A stretch of 64,000 nt of DNA from Bythopirellula sp041737835 (GCA_041737835.1 JBGSQY010000046.1); one strand, 5' to 3'. Positions 36,739-45,528 are shown, counted from the stretch's first letter. A program made the numbers and translations. The notes: generated from the sequence alone by a model not told the origin.

Positions 36739-37350
36739 TCATTCGCCGAAGTGTTCGATGTAATCGGCGAGCGCGGCTCTGATCACCTTCTGGGCATGGT
36801 CCGCGCCGTAGGGCTCGCCAACCATCGTGGGGGGATCGTCGGGGGTGAGCATCTTGTACGTGCGGAAGTAATGCCGCAGGCGATTCACGAGAATGTGGGG
36901 CAGATCGCTGACGTCCTGCACTTGTTCCCACATGCCGTCGTTGGCCATGACCGCGATGATTTTGTCGTCGGCCTCGTGGTTGTCGAGCATGGGCAGGCCG
37001 CCCACGACACGAGCCTTGAGGATCACTTCGCCGACGTTAATCGGCCGCTCGCTGATGACGCAGATATCGAGCGGATCGCCATCGCCCGAAACGCATTCGG
37101 GCATCATCGACTGCACGCGGTCGCCACAAAACGTTTTGGGGATGAACCCGTAGAGCGTTGGGCAAAACGACGACGTGCGGTTGGGGCGATCGACGCGCAA
37201 ATAGCCGGTCTTCTTGTCCAATTCGTACTTCACCCGGTCGAATGGAGTCAGCTCGATGTAGGCTTCCACCACACGCGGCACATCAGGGCCAGGATCCAAT
37301 CCATGCCAAGGATGGGGACGCCACTTATAAAACGGAGCGGGGAAGCTCAT
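36739..37350 (-). CDS. ppa: Inorganic pyrophosphatase (family I)
   Basis: The 203-residue enzyme hydrolyses pyrophosphate to phosphate. Family I features are YELDKKTGYLRVDRP, the acidic metal-site signature GDGDPLDICVISERP, and LDNHEADDKIIAV. A short N-terminal extension (FYKWRPHPWHGLDPGPDVP) is like that of plant/algal and some bacterial forms. The next gene downstream on the plus strand side encodes a PPi-type phosphofructokinase on the same strand and upstream of ppa by 23 bases, so a hydrolase and a user of pyrophosphate share a probable operon. Confidence 0.96.
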   Translation of the reverse strand: MSFPAPFYKWRPHPWHGLDPGPDVPRVVEAYIELTPFDRVKYELDKKTGYLRVDRPNRTSSFCPTLYGFIPKTFCGDRVQSMMPECVSGDGDPLDICVISERPINVGEVILKARVVGGLPMLDNHEADDKIIAVMANDGMWEQVQDVSDLPHILVNRLRHYFRTYKMLTPDDPPTMVGEPYGADHAQKVIRAALADYIEHFGE

Positions 37351-37373
37351 GAGGTTTCCAATTCGTGAGGCGA

Positions 37374-38702
37374 TTAACGAGCGACTTGCCCGTCATCAAC
37401 GTAGGTTTCAAGGAAGCGGGTGAGTCGTTGGAAGTCGCTGTCGCGTTCAATATAGCGTACAACCGTGACCAGGGTTTCGGGATCGACCAATTCGTCGAAC
37501 GGCACGTATTCGAGCTGCAACTGGCCGGAAACGGAAACCATCACGCCGTTGAGCCGCTTTTCGATGAGGGCCCGGTAAGCCCCCACGCCGAGCTGGCTGC
37601 CGAGCATCACATCAAAGGCATGGGGCTTGGCACAGCGGGCTTCGTAGCCCAGCTGCATCGGGTTGATCTTGCGTTTCTTGCCGGTTTGGCGAGTGTATTC
37701 CTTGCTCACCAGATCGGAGAAAATGTCGTGCAGGTTGATCGCAGAAATGTTGATGTGGCCGTGGTCGTCGCGGCCGATCCCTTCGAGATACTTGCTGGGA
37801 AGCAGTTCGGCCAAGCCTTCGGCGATGACGATCACGCCGTATTCTTTGCCTTCCTTTTCGCGAGCGGTCATCGTGGCGACGATCCGAGGAATGACTTCCT
37901 CCATGTTCATCACGGCACGAGCCTTTTTTTCACCGGTTTTGGGATCGGTCGTTTCCTCGGTCGCGCGATACTTGCCATCGATGTCTTCGACGCTGATCAC
38001 GAGGCTCGCTTCACCGGCAATCGCAACGCCGTAGGCCAACCACCCCGCGCTGCGTCCCATCGATTCGCACAAGAAGTAGCTGCGATTCGCTTCCGCGTCG
38101 GCAAGCAAATTGCGAACTTCACCGGCGAGAAAATCAACGGCCGTGAAATAGCCGAATGTAAAGTCGATGCCGCGGTAGTCATTGTCGATCGTCTTGGGGA
38201 GATGCACCACGGGAATGCGGTGGGCATCGAGCGGCAAACGTTCTTGGAACAACTTGAATTTGTTGGCTGTCTTGAGCGTGTCGTCGCCACCGATGGAAAC
38301 CAGCAAGTCGACGCCTATCGAGCGCAACGCTTCATAGGTGGTCTTGAGCGGGGCGCTCTTTTCGGGGTCGGTCAGATGCGAAGGATGCGACACCATCTTG
38401 CCAGGGTTGGTGCGGGCCGTGCCGATCATAATTCCTTGCGAGTTGCGCGTGCGGCCCAGCATCTTGTGATTGACCATCACGTAATCGCGGCCTTCGACCA
38501 ATGGATTGGACGGCGTGTAGTTCACCAACGACGAATAGCCGTGCTTGATGCCGACGACTTCGATTTCGTTGCGCAAGAAGGCGGTCGCCGCAGCGGAGAT
38601 CACGGCATTGGCCGCGGGGGCGGGTCCACCGGCGAAGAGAATCGCAGCCCGGCGGAAATTGTGGAGCATTTTGGGAGGACGCGAGAGAGTGTTCTCAGCC
38701 AT
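37374..38702 (-). CDS. pfp: Pyrophosphate-dependent 6-phosphofructokinase (second copy)
   Basis: The 442-residue protein starts at the ATG at 38702; a TTG 24 bases upstream is less likely. PFK motifs are AILFAGGPAPAANAVISAA, SIGGDDTLKTANKF and HLPKTIDNDYRGIDFTFGY, then CESMGRSAGWLAYGVAIAG. Asp in GGDD and Lys in PKTIDND mark the pyrophosphate-dependent type. It differs clearly from the first copy at 25.8 kb (for example GGDDT against GGNDS), so the two are old paralogs and not a recent duplication. It lies 23 bases upstream of ppa on the same strand. Confidence 0.93.
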   Translation of the reverse strand: MAENTLSRPPKMLHNFRRAAILFAGGPAPAANAVISAAATAFLRNEIEVVGIKHGYSSLVNYTPSNPLVEGRDYVMVNHKMLGRTRNSQGIMIGTARTNPGKMVSHPSHLTDPEKSAPLKTTYEALRSIGVDLLVSIGGDDTLKTANKFKLFQERLPLDAHRIPVVHLPKTIDNDYRGIDFTFGYFTAVDFLAGEVRNLLADAEANRSYFLCESMGRSAGWLAYGVAIAGEASLVISVEDIDGKYRATEETTDPKTGEKKARAVMNMEEVIPRIVATMTAREKEGKEYGVIVIAEGLAELLPSKYLEGIGRDDHGHINISAINLHDIFSDLVSKEYTRQTGKKRKINPMQLGYEARCAKPHAFDVMLGSQLGVGAYRALIEKRLNGVMVSVSGQLQLEYVPFDELVDPETLVTVVRYIERDSDFQRLTRFLETYVDDGQVAR

Positions 38703-38816
38703 GGGATTCAATCCAATCTGATTCAAGAAACTTTGCCTGGTTCGATTTTTTTGAGCGTTTATTCTAACTGCCGCGAGGATTCGCGTGAATGGATGGGGGC
38801 GGGGTTGCGGTTTACG

Positions 38817-40163
38817 TTAAGCGAACGTGAATTCGCGTTCGATGAACGTGGTATCGATGCGGCCTTCGGCAAACGCGCTGTGGCTCAGAATTTCCTGATG
38901 CAATCCGGCCGTCGTTTTGATGCCATCGACACGCAATTCCGCCAGGGCTCGCAGCATCGTGCGGATCGCTTCGGCCCGGGTGGGCTGGTGGACGATGAGC
39001 TTGCCGATCATCGAATCGTAATAGGGTGGTACAACGTAGCCGCTGTATACGTGGGAATCGAACCGCACGCCGAAGCCGCCGGGTACAATCAGCTGTTCGA
39101 TTTTGCCGGGCGAGGGGCGGAAATTGGCCTTGGGATCTTCGGCATTGATACGGCATTCAATGGCGGCCCCGCGTTGGGGGATATCTTCCTGTTTCATCGA
39201 GAGAGGCTCGCCCGAGGCAATCAGAATCTGCTGCTTAATCAGATCGATGCCGGTGATCATCTCGGTCACGGGATGCTCGACCTGAATGCGGGCATTCACT
39301 TCGATGAAATAGTAATTGCCGTCCTTATCGACGATGAATTCCACCGTGGCGGCGTTGGTGTAGTTGGCTTCCCGAATCAACCGGCGAGCGGCGTTGCACA
39401 TCGCTTCGCGGGTTTCTGAGGTGATGCTCAGGCTGGGGCTTTCTTCAATCAGCTTCTGATGCCGCCGCTGCACCGAGCAATCGCGCTCCCACAGATGCAG
39501 CACATTGCCGTGATGATCGGCAAGCACTTGGACTTCGACGTGGTGGGGTTGCTCGATGTATTTTTCGAGATAAACATCGCCGTTGCCAAAGGCCGCTTCG
39601 GCTTCGGTGCGAGCCTGCTGGAACGCGGTTTGGAGCGACAAATCGTTCTGAGCCACCCGCATGCCACGCCCCCCACCACCGGCCACGGCTTTGATCAACA
39701 CGGGAAAGCCAACCTCGTGAGCGAAACGCAAAGCGTCATCGACGTTTTCGATGATGCCGTCGCTGCCCGGAACCACTGGCACCGAGGCTTTCATCGCCAT
39801 CATCCGCGCGGAGTTTTTGTCGCCGAGTTGGGCCATGGCTTCGGGGCTGGGGCCGATGAAATCGATGTTGCAGCTGCGGCAGATTTCGTTGAAGTGGGCG
39901 TTTTCCGAGAGAAAGCCATAACCCGGATGAATCGCTTGAACGTTCCCCACTTCAGCGGCGCTGATGACGTTCGCAATGCGGAGATAGCTATCGGCAGCCT
40001 TAGCCGGGCCCACGCAATAGGCCTCGTCGGCGAGTTCCAGATAGCGGGCTCCACGATCCCCTTCGCTGTAAATGGCGACGGTTTCGATTCCGAGCTCGCG
40101 ACACGCCCGGATCACTCGCAGGGCAATCTCTCCGCGATTGGCAACGAGAATTCTTTGATACAT
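38817..40163 (-). CDS. accC: Biotin carboxylase subunit of acetyl-CoA carboxylase
   Basis: The 448-residue subunit carboxylates the biotin on AccB, the first half-reaction of fatty-acid synthesis. The sequence is standard throughout: ILVANRGEIALRVIRACREL, IHPGYGFLSENAHF, the glycine-rich ATP loop KAVAGGGGRGMRVAQ, EKYIEQPHHVEVQVLADHHG, ERDCSVQRRHQKLIEESPS, EVNARIQVEHPVTEMITGID and ECRINAEDP. It lies 41 bases downstream of accB. The accA and accD genes for the transferase half are not in the window. Confidence 0.97.
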   Translation of the reverse strand: MYQRILVANRGEIALRVIRACRELGIETVAIYSEGDRGARYLELADEAYCVGPAKAADSYLRIANVISAAEVGNVQAIHPGYGFLSENAHFNEICRSCNIDFIGPSPEAMAQLGDKNSARMMAMKASVPVVPGSDGIIENVDDALRFAHEVGFPVLIKAVAGGGGRGMRVAQNDLSLQTAFQQARTEAEAAFGNGDVYLEKYIEQPHHVEVQVLADHHGNVLHLWERDCSVQRRHQKLIEESPSLSITSETREAMCNAARRLIREANYTNAATVEFIVDKDGNYYFIEVNARIQVEHPVTEMITGIDLIKQQILIASGEPLSMKQEDIPQRGAAIECRINAEDPKANFRPSPGKIEQLIVPGGFGVRFDSHVYSGYVVPPYYDSMIGKLIVHQPTRAEAIRTMLRALAELRVDGIKTTAGLHQEILSHSAFAEGRIDTTFIEREFTFA

Positions 40164-40204
40164 GGCTGGAGTCGCTTAAGGAGCGTGAATGCGGATGGGC
40201 GGGA

Positions 40205-40699
40205 TCAGGACTTTTGGATTTTGAACAGCTTCTGACCGTATTCGATGGCATCGCCGTTTTCAGCAAGGCGTGCCAGAATTTTGCCTGAGCACTCGGCGGG
40301 GATTTCGTTGAAGACCTTCATTGCCTCGAGGATGCAGACCACCGTGTTGGGGCCTACCGAATCGCCAACGTTGACAAACGCTGGTGCCTCGGGGCTGGCG
40401 GCCATGTAGAACGTGCCGACCATCGGGCTGGTGACGTAGGTGACGTTGGCCTCATCGACAGGAGCAGCGACTGGGGCCGCACTGGGGGCCGATGGAGTAG
40501 CCACGGGAGCAGCAGGCGCTAGTGCGGCGGCTGGAGCCCCCATTTGCACGACGGGCTCATGCCCACGGCGAAGGCGGATGCGTTGATCCCCCTGCTTGAG
40601 GTCGACCTCGGCCAGTTCATGCTCTTTCATCAATTCGACGAGGCGTCGAACTTTGCGCACATCGAACACGTCGTTTGGGGCGGATCCTCCGTCTTTCAT
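40205..40699 (-). CDS. accB: Biotin carboxyl carrier protein of acetyl-CoA carboxylase
   Basis: The protein has 164 residues from the ATG at 40699, with GGGAG about 10 bases upstream; a GTG 33 bases earlier is less likely. The N-terminal helical part (VFDVRKVRRLVELMKEHELAEVDLKQG in pieces) is the AccB dimer region, followed by an Ala/Pro-rich linker (about 62-95) and the biotinyl domain with the modified Lys in CILEAMKVFNEI and a final GQKLFKI. It is followed by accC and preceded by an M24 peptidase gene, an order known from many bacteria, where efp often sits between the two; here efp is absent. Confidence 0.96.
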   Translation of the reverse strand: MKDGGSAPNDVFDVRKVRRLVELMKEHELAEVDLKQGDQRIRLRRGHEPVVQMGAPAAALAPAAPVATPSAPSAAPVAAPVDEANVTYVTSPMVGTFYMAASPEAPAFVNVGDSVGPNTVVCILEAMKVFNEIPAECSGKILARLAENGDAIEYGQKLFKIQKS

Positions 40700-40815
40700 C
40701 TCGCATCTCCCACAGTTCTGTTGGGGAGGCACGCGATCATTCGCCCCCTCCCATCAATGCCATGTTGTGTTGCTAAGCTTCTGCTGCCAATTGGGGAGCA
40801 TGCCTTCATGCCGCT

Positions 40816-41907
40816 CTAGCCAACTACGCATTCGTCGATTTCTTTGGGCACCGAGGTCAACACCTCATGACCGTCGCGGGTGACGAGCACGTCGTCTTCG
40901 ATCCGCACCCCGCCCCAACCTGGAAAATAGATGCCTGGCTCGACGGTCACGATCATTCCCGGTGCCAACACCGTCGATTGGTTTTGGGCCAATCGGGGCG
41001 CTTCATGGATCTCCAGCCCCGTTCCATGTCCGAGTCCGTGACCAAACTGTTTGCCGAAGCCCGCCTTGGCGATCACACCACGTGCGGCTTGGTCGACGGC
41101 TTCGCAGGTGACACCCGGCCGAATCGCAGCGATTCCAGCCAACTGCGCCTTTAACACAACTCCATATATCTTACGGAGTTTGGGCGAAATTTTACCGGTC
41201 ACAACTATGCGAGTCAAGTCGCTCATGTAGAGCCCTTCGTTCACCCCCCAGTCGATGAGAGTGAAGTCGGCGGCCCCCAATTTCTGCTGCGTGGGACGGG
41301 CGTGGGGGAGCGCCGCACGGGCCCCCGTGGCGACGATCGCCTCAAAGCTCAGCCCTTTGGCCCCGAAGCGGCGAGCCTGGTATTCCAGGTCCGCAGCGAC
41401 CTGGGATTCGGTCATGTCGGTGGTCAGACCCGCCGTGACGACCTCGAACGCCCGCCGGGCCTGTTCGCAGGCATTCTTGGTACGGGCCACCTCGTCGCGG
41501 TCCTTGATCATCCGAAGTTCTTCGATCCAGCCGGTGCTCGGCACGAGCTCACAATCCGGAGACGCTTTTTCCAGACCCGCGTGGAGGCCCAAAGTCATGG
41601 AACTCGCCTCGACGGAAAGCTTTTTAAGTTTAGCCTTCTTGAGCACCTCGGCGACCGTCGGCAGCATCTGCTTGCCGGGACCGCGAATCTCAAGTTCCAG
41701 GCCTGGGCACTCTTCTTCGAGCTGCGTGGTGTAACGCTCGTCGCTGATCACGACGTCGTTTTTCGTCGTGACCAACAGATAACTATCGTCGCCCGTGAAA
41801 CCGGTGAGATAAGTGACGTTTGTGAAGTTGGTCACCAGCAGCGCGTCGGTCCCTTCCTTGCGAAGGAGACTCCGAAGCTTGCTGCGGCGTTGTGCGAAAT
41901 TGGTCAT
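40816..41907 (-). CDS. M24 family aminopeptidase (Xaa-Pro type)
   Basis: The 363-residue metallopeptidase probably releases N-terminal residues before proline. The N-terminal creatinase-like domain (LLVTNFTNVTYLTGFTGDDS) is followed by the pita-bread catalytic domain with the five metal ligands in LIDWGVNEGLYMSDLTR (two Asp), GHGLGHGTGLEIHE (His), VTVEPGIYFPG (Glu) and VRIEDDVLVT (Glu). It is probably cytoplasmic. It lies 84-116 bases upstream of accB. PepP and PepQ types cannot be separated here with certainty, so no symbol is given. Confidence 0.93.
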   Translation of the reverse strand: MTNFAQRRSKLRSLLRKEGTDALLVTNFTNVTYLTGFTGDDSYLLVTTKNDVVISDERYTTQLEEECPGLELEIRGPGKQMLPTVAEVLKKAKLKKLSVEASSMTLGLHAGLEKASPDCELVPSTGWIEELRMIKDRDEVARTKNACEQARRAFEVVTAGLTTDMTESQVAADLEYQARRFGAKGLSFEAIVATGARAALPHARPTQQKLGAADFTLIDWGVNEGLYMSDLTRIVVTGKISPKLRKIYGVVLKAQLAGIAAIRPGVTCEAVDQAARGVIAKAGFGKQFGHGLGHGTGLEIHEAPRLAQNQSTVLAPGMIVTVEPGIYFPGWGGVRIEDDVLVTRDGHEVLTSVPKEIDECVVG

Positions 41908-41975
41908 GATGGTGCCCCATAATCTGCGATCGGAATCGGCCCAATATCGGCGAGTTGCGGAAGAATGGCAAGATC

Positions 41976-42040
41976 GTTAGCCGGCATCGTCCCGATGCCG
42001 TTCCTTTGTCCCACACGGCATCGGGACGATGCCGGCTAAC
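41976..42040. repeat. Palindromic repeat family A, paired inverted copies
   Basis: GTTAGCCGGCATCGTCCCGA (41976 on) and its reverse complement ending at 42040 are perfect 25-base inverted copies separated by 15 bases. Each copy also folds on itself (GGCATCG/CGATGCC). The pair lies in the divergent gap between the M24 peptidase gene and queD. Confidence 0.8.
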
Positions 42041-42099
42041 ACGGACTGCCGGTTTTTGATAACCTAAAGTGCTCCATCACGCACCGCTGAGGCCCGCCC

Positions 42100-42501
42100 A
42101 TGTTCCGAGTTACCCGCGAGATTGATTTTTGCTACGGCCACCGTCTGCTCAACTACGATGGCAAATGCCGCTATCTGCATGGGCACAATGGCCGGGCGGT
42201 GATCACAATCGAGGGCGAAAAGCTTGATTCGCGGGGGATGGTGCTCGATTTCAGCGACATTAAGAAAACCGTCAGCACCTGGATCGACGACAATCTCGAT
42301 CATCGCATGATTTTGTGCCGTGAAGACCCGGTCGTACCGATTCTCGAAAAAATGGGCGAGCCTATGTATCTGCTCGACGAGAATCCCACGGCCGAGAACA
42401 TTGCCAAGCTAATTTTCGTGGAATCGCAATCGCACGGCTTCCCGATTGTCGAAGTGAAGCTGTGGGAGACACCGCGATGTTTCGCGACTTACTTGCCGTG
42501 A
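42100..42501 (+). CDS. queD: 6-carboxy-5,6,7,8-tetrahydropterin synthase
   Basis: The 133-residue enzyme converts dihydroneopterin triphosphate to carboxytetrahydropterin in queuosine biosynthesis. The zinc-binding histidines are in FCYGHRL and YLHGHNG, the catalytic Cys in DGKCRYLHGH, and the substrate-anchoring Glu probably in LWETPRC. GMVLDFSDIKKTV and NPTAENIAKLIF are family-typical. The Cys-x3-HGH spacing favours QueD over mammalian-type pyruvoyl-tetrahydropterin synthase, and queE, queC and queF lie next to it. Confidence 0.93.
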   Translation: MFRVTREIDFCYGHRLLNYDGKCRYLHGHNGRAVITIEGEKLDSRGMVLDFSDIKKTVSTWIDDNLDHRMILCREDPVVPILEKMGEPMYLLDENPTAENIAKLIFVESQSHGFPIVEVKLWETPRCFATYLP

Positions 42502-42523
42502 GTGAATGCTAAGTTCCGCACAC

Positions 42524-43210
42524 TTAAGTTCCGCGGACTGGGCCGAACCATTCGATCTGCTTGCGAGGACAAAACGTCCAGCCGCGTTCCTGGCAGAGTG
42601 GTTCCAGCCACGCCGTGCGTTGGGCCAGTTCTTCCTGCGTCGTTCCTTGGGGCATCAAGAGTACGCGGTCGGTGCGGATTTCAGGGAAGTGCAGTAGAAA
42701 TTGTTCGACTTCCACCATGTCCGCTTTGTTATCGATAACAAATTTCATTTGATAGTCGTAAGAGCTGGTCAGCTCGCGAATCACGTCCGGTTGGAAACGC
42801 TGACGTTCGTGGCGGCGGCTCCAATGGGGATGCTGCTTGGCATCGGGACCGCTGCCGGTCAGCTTGGGGCTGATCGACATCAGATCGCATTGCACCGGCA
42901 GTAACAGCGTGCCGGCCGTTTCGATGGTGATGTGCCGACCTTGGGCTCGTAGGGTTTCGCACAGAGGTATCAATTCTGAGAACAACATCGGTTCGCCGCC
43001 GGTGAGCACCACGTGGCGACAGTCCCATTCCTCGACCTCGGCAACGATTTCGTCCACTGCATAGTCGATCCCCTCGGGTTGCCATGAGGCGAACGGCGTA
43101 TCACAGAACCAGCAACGCAAATTGCAGCCACTCGCGCGGACAAACACGCTGGGCGTGCCCGTGAGCAGCCCTTCGCCTTGCACCGATTTGTAGATTTCCG
43201 CGATTTTCAT
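42524..43210 (-). CDS. queE: 7-carboxy-7-deazaguanine synthase (radical SAM)
   Basis: The 228-residue radical SAM enzyme makes 7-carboxy-7-deazaguanine from the QueD product. The cluster-binding C-x3-C-x2-C is in RASGCNLRCWFCDTPFASW; the N-terminal IYKSVQGEGLLTGTPSVFVR and VVLTGGEPMLF (SAM-binding GGE) are typical, as is SISPKLTGSG. It is convergent with queD across 22 bases and shares a strand with queC, which lies upstream of it; a 55-base palindrome fills the gap between the two. Confidence 0.95.
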   Translation of the reverse strand: MKIAEIYKSVQGEGLLTGTPSVFVRASGCNLRCWFCDTPFASWQPEGIDYAVDEIVAEVEEWDCRHVVLTGGEPMLFSELIPLCETLRAQGRHITIETAGTLLLPVQCDLMSISPKLTGSGPDAKQHPHWSRRHERQRFQPDVIRELTSSYDYQMKFVIDNKADMVEVEQFLLHFPEIRTDRVLLMPQGTTQEELAQRTAWLEPLCQERGWTFCPRKQIEWFGPVRGT

Positions 43211-43225
43211 GTTGTTAATTCATAT

Positions 43226-43280
43226 GCGAGCCGTAAGCGTGAGCGCCCGGAGACTCCGGGCGCTCACGCTTACGGCTCGC
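43226..43280. repeat. Near-perfect 55-bp palindrome between queC and queE
   Basis: The left arm, 43226-43252, starts GCGAGCCGTAAGCGTGAGCG and is the exact reverse complement of 43254-43280, with one base between. It fills the queC-queE gap and touches the queC stop codon (43281-43283). A half copy with two mismatches lies at 52212-52238. Confidence 0.85.
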
Positions 43281-43979
43281 CTAGCTTTGATAGTCAATCG
43301 GATCAACCAATCCAGCGTCAGCGAAGCCCTTTTTTCGCAAGTGGCAAGCATCGCAAATGCCACAAGAGATGCCTGCTTCGTTGGGTGCATAACAGGTGTG
43401 GGTGAGTCCATAGTCGACGCCCAACTCTGTGCCGCGCTGAATAATTTGGGCCTTGGTCAATTGAATCAAGGGCGTGTGCACGCGGAAGCGGGCTGTTCCT
43501 TCGACCCCCGCCTTGGTGGCGAGGTTCGCAACCTTCTCAAACGCGGCAATGAACTCGGGGCGACAGTCGGGGTAGCCACTGTAATCAACCGCATTCACGC
43601 CGACAAAGATATCCGCGACCCCCAAAACTTCCGCGTAACCCAAAGCCAGCGAGAGCATCACGGTATTCCGCGCGGGGACGTAAGTCACCGGGATGCCGGT
43701 GGAGATCTCGTCCAAGTTCCGGCCCTGCGGCACGGCGATATCGGCGGTGAGCGCGCTGCCACCCAGCGCGGCCAAATCGATTTTCACCAACTTGTGTTCA
43801 GCGACACCCATGGCCGTGGCGACACGACGGGCGGATTCCAATTCAAACCGATGGCGCTGGCCGTAGTCGACACTCAAGGCGTGAAGCGTAAAGCCCTCGG
43901 CCTTGGCGATTGCAGCAACGGTGGCCGAGTCGAGCCCGCCCGAGAGCAAGATGACGGCCTTTTTCTGTGATTCTGACAT
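43281..43979 (-). CDS. queC: 7-cyano-7-deazaguanine synthase
   Basis: The 232-residue ATP-dependent enzyme turns the QueE product into preQ0. The ATG at 43979 precedes the PP-loop KKAVILLSGGLDSATVAA; the open frame extends far upstream but that part lacks family similarity. Other features are SVDYGQRHRFELESA, VPARNTVMLSLALGYAE, FVGVNAVDYSGYPDCRPEFI and the zinc-binding cysteines in CYAPNEAGISCGICDACHLR. It is divergent from queF across 108 bases. Confidence 0.96.
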   Translation of the reverse strand: MSESQKKAVILLSGGLDSATVAAIAKAEGFTLHALSVDYGQRHRFELESARRVATAMGVAEHKLVKIDLAALGGSALTADIAVPQGRNLDEISTGIPVTYVPARNTVMLSLALGYAEVLGVADIFVGVNAVDYSGYPDCRPEFIAAFEKVANLATKAGVEGTARFRVHTPLIQLTKAQIIQRGTELGVDYGLTHTCYAPNEAGISCGICDACHLRKKGFADAGLVDPIDYQS

Positions 43980-44087
43980 AGAACGTGTGAACGATGGCGA
44001 AAAAACGGGCGCTACTGTGCGCCCCCCGTCTATCATGGCACAATCGAAGGTCCCTCGAAAGGCAGAACGGCTCAAAAGGAGAACGAG
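43980..44087. promoter_or_regulatory. Divergent promoter region between queC and queF
   Basis: The 108-bp gap must hold both promoters. AAAAGGAGAACGAG before queF is a good ribosome binding site. I looked for a preQ1 riboswitch pattern and did not see one. A hairpin-like GGGCGC..GCGCCC occurs at about 44007-44023. Confidence 0.5.
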
Positions 44088-44444
44088 ATGAGCGACTTCC
44101 GTAGCAAATTGGAAGCATTTGACAACAAGTTTCCGCAGCGTGACTATACGATCGAAATTGTGTGCCCCGAGTTCACGTCGGTTTGTCCCAAAACGGGCCA
44201 GCCCGATTTCGGCACGGTCACGATCAACTATATTCCCAACCGCCATTGCATCGAGCTCAAGAGCTTGAAGCTCTATATGCAGAGCTTCCGCAACGAGGGG
44301 ATCTTTTACGAGAACGTCACGAATGTGATTCTCGAAGATTTGGAGGCCGTGCTGTCGCCCCGTTGGTTGAAGGTTGTGGCGGCATTCAGTGCGCGGGGCG
44401 GAATCACCGAAACCGTCACCGTCGAACACGAGTCGGTAATGTAA
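44088..44444 (+). CDS. queF: NADPH-dependent 7-cyano-7-deazaguanine reductase
   Basis: The 118-residue enzyme reduces preQ0 to preQ1, the base that is later put into tRNA. It is the short, single-domain type: catalytic Cys in PEFTSVCPKTGQPDF, the family motif in IELKSLKLYMQSFRNEGIF (Glu-Ser/Leu-Lys region binding NADPH), and the substrate-binding VEHES at the C-terminus. AAGGAG lies 6 bases upstream of the ATG. Later queuosine genes (tgt, queA, queG) are not in the window. Confidence 0.96.
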   Translation: MSDFRSKLEAFDNKFPQRDYTIEIVCPEFTSVCPKTGQPDFGTVTINYIPNRHCIELKSLKLYMQSFRNEGIFYENVTNVILEDLEAVLSPRWLKVVAAFSARGGITETVTVEHESVM

Positions 44445-44451
44445 CAATCCG

Positions 44452-44483
44452 CAACGCCCAGGGATTGAAATCCCTGGGCGTTG
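44452..44483. repeat. 32-bp palindrome, copy 2, after queF
   Basis: CAACGCCCAGGGATTG then AAATCCCTGGGCGTTG, one base different from the copy at 32005-32036. It begins 8 bases after the queF stop and is followed by CTTTTCATTTTT, so here it should work as a transcription terminator. Confidence 0.75.
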
Positions 44484-44511
44484 CTTTTCATTTTTACCTC
44501 AGAGCGATTTT

Positions 44512-45525
44512 ATGACCCAAGCACCGCGTGTGATCCTTTCGGCCTTTGGCGACGAAGGAGCCATCCACAAGACGGCGTATGAACAATACGCTACGCTGGC
44601 CGCGCTTGGCTTGGAATTTTACAGCCTGCGTTTCATCGACATTGGCAGCGGCGTTAAGAACGTGATGAAGCTCACCAAGAGCGAGGTCACCAAGCTCCGC
44701 CATTTGGAAGGTGAGTTCGGACTCAATGTCGCGTCGATTGGCTCGCCGATCGGTAAGGTGAAATTACTCGACATGGAAGACGGCACGGAGAATCGGTTCG
44801 TGCCGTTCAAGAAGTATTTGGAAACCGAAGTCGCGAAGGCGTGCGAGATGGCCCATGCCTTCGAGACAAAGCTTATCCGTGGCTTTTCGTTTTATCATCC
44901 CAAGGGAAGCGATCCCTGGGAGCACTTGCCTCAGGCAGCCGAGCAAATTGCCGAAATCGCCGAGATGTGTCATCGCAGCGATCTCACATTCGGGTTAGAG
45001 ATCGAAGCCAACCTCGTGGGCCAGACGGGCCAATTGATGGCCGAGTTGCACCGGCGGATCAATCATCCGGCCGTGGTGACGATCTTCGACGGCGGCAACA
45101 TCGTGTGCCAAGGTTTCAACACGGCAGAAACCTTCGAGCAATATCAGGCGATGAAGCCAAGCATCGGTTGGATGCACATCAAGGATTATCACGATCCCCA
45201 TCCTAAGCAGCGGCAAGCGCACGTCGAGGAAGACACTCTCAAGAATTTTGTTCCTGCCGACATGGGAGACACCGGCCACGATCAAATCTTCAAGGATTTT
45301 GCCGCGGAGATTCCCGCGCTTGAAAAGCGCCTGACGCGCCGCGGGATACCTGGAGTGTTTCTCGATCTCGAACCGCATCTCAAAGGGGGCGGCCAATTCG
45401 GCGGTTTTAGCGGGCCCGACGGTTTGGCCGTGGCGCTTAAAGCCGTCACGAAGATTCTCGATTACGTAGGGATCGATTACCACCTGCGCGACTTCGCCGA
45501 CGTCCGCGCCGACCGAGGATTTTAA
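44512..45525 (+). CDS. Sugar phosphate isomerase/epimerase-like TIM-barrel protein
   Basis: The 337-residue protein belongs to the AP-endonuclease-2/xylose-isomerase-like TIM-barrel group. Typical elements are ILSAFGDEG at strand one, VASIGSPIGKVKL, TFGLEIEANLVG with a metal-binding Glu, IFDGGNIVCQGF, GWMHIKDYHDPHPKQ with the His-Lys-Asp cluster, and VFLDLEPHLKGGGQFGG. Members act on sugars, inositols or hydroxypyruvate; the substrate here is not known. It ends 3 bases before the lipid kinase gene, so both share a transcript. Confidence 0.85.
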   Translation: MTQAPRVILSAFGDEGAIHKTAYEQYATLAALGLEFYSLRFIDIGSGVKNVMKLTKSEVTKLRHLEGEFGLNVASIGSPIGKVKLLDMEDGTENRFVPFKKYLETEVAKACEMAHAFETKLIRGFSFYHPKGSDPWEHLPQAAEQIAEIAEMCHRSDLTFGLEIEANLVGQTGQLMAELHRRINHPAVVTIFDGGNIVCQGFNTAETFEQYQAMKPSIGWMHIKDYHDPHPKQRQAHVEEDTLKNFVPADMGDTGHDQIFKDFAAEIPALEKRLTRRGIPGVFLDLEPHLKGGGQFGGFSGPDGLAVALKAVTKILDYVGIDYHLRDFADVRADRGF

Positions 45526-45528
45526 GGA

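Noticed and set aside
37365..39419. 684-codon open frame on the plus strand across the PFK and accC genes
   Set aside because: It lies opposite two clear minus-strand genes and its sequence matches no family. Long antisense frames are common in GC-rich third-position DNA.
43980..44087. preQ1 riboswitch before queF or queC
   Set aside because: The gap is only 108 bp and I could not find the preQ1-I core or an A-rich tail with pseudoknot pairing.
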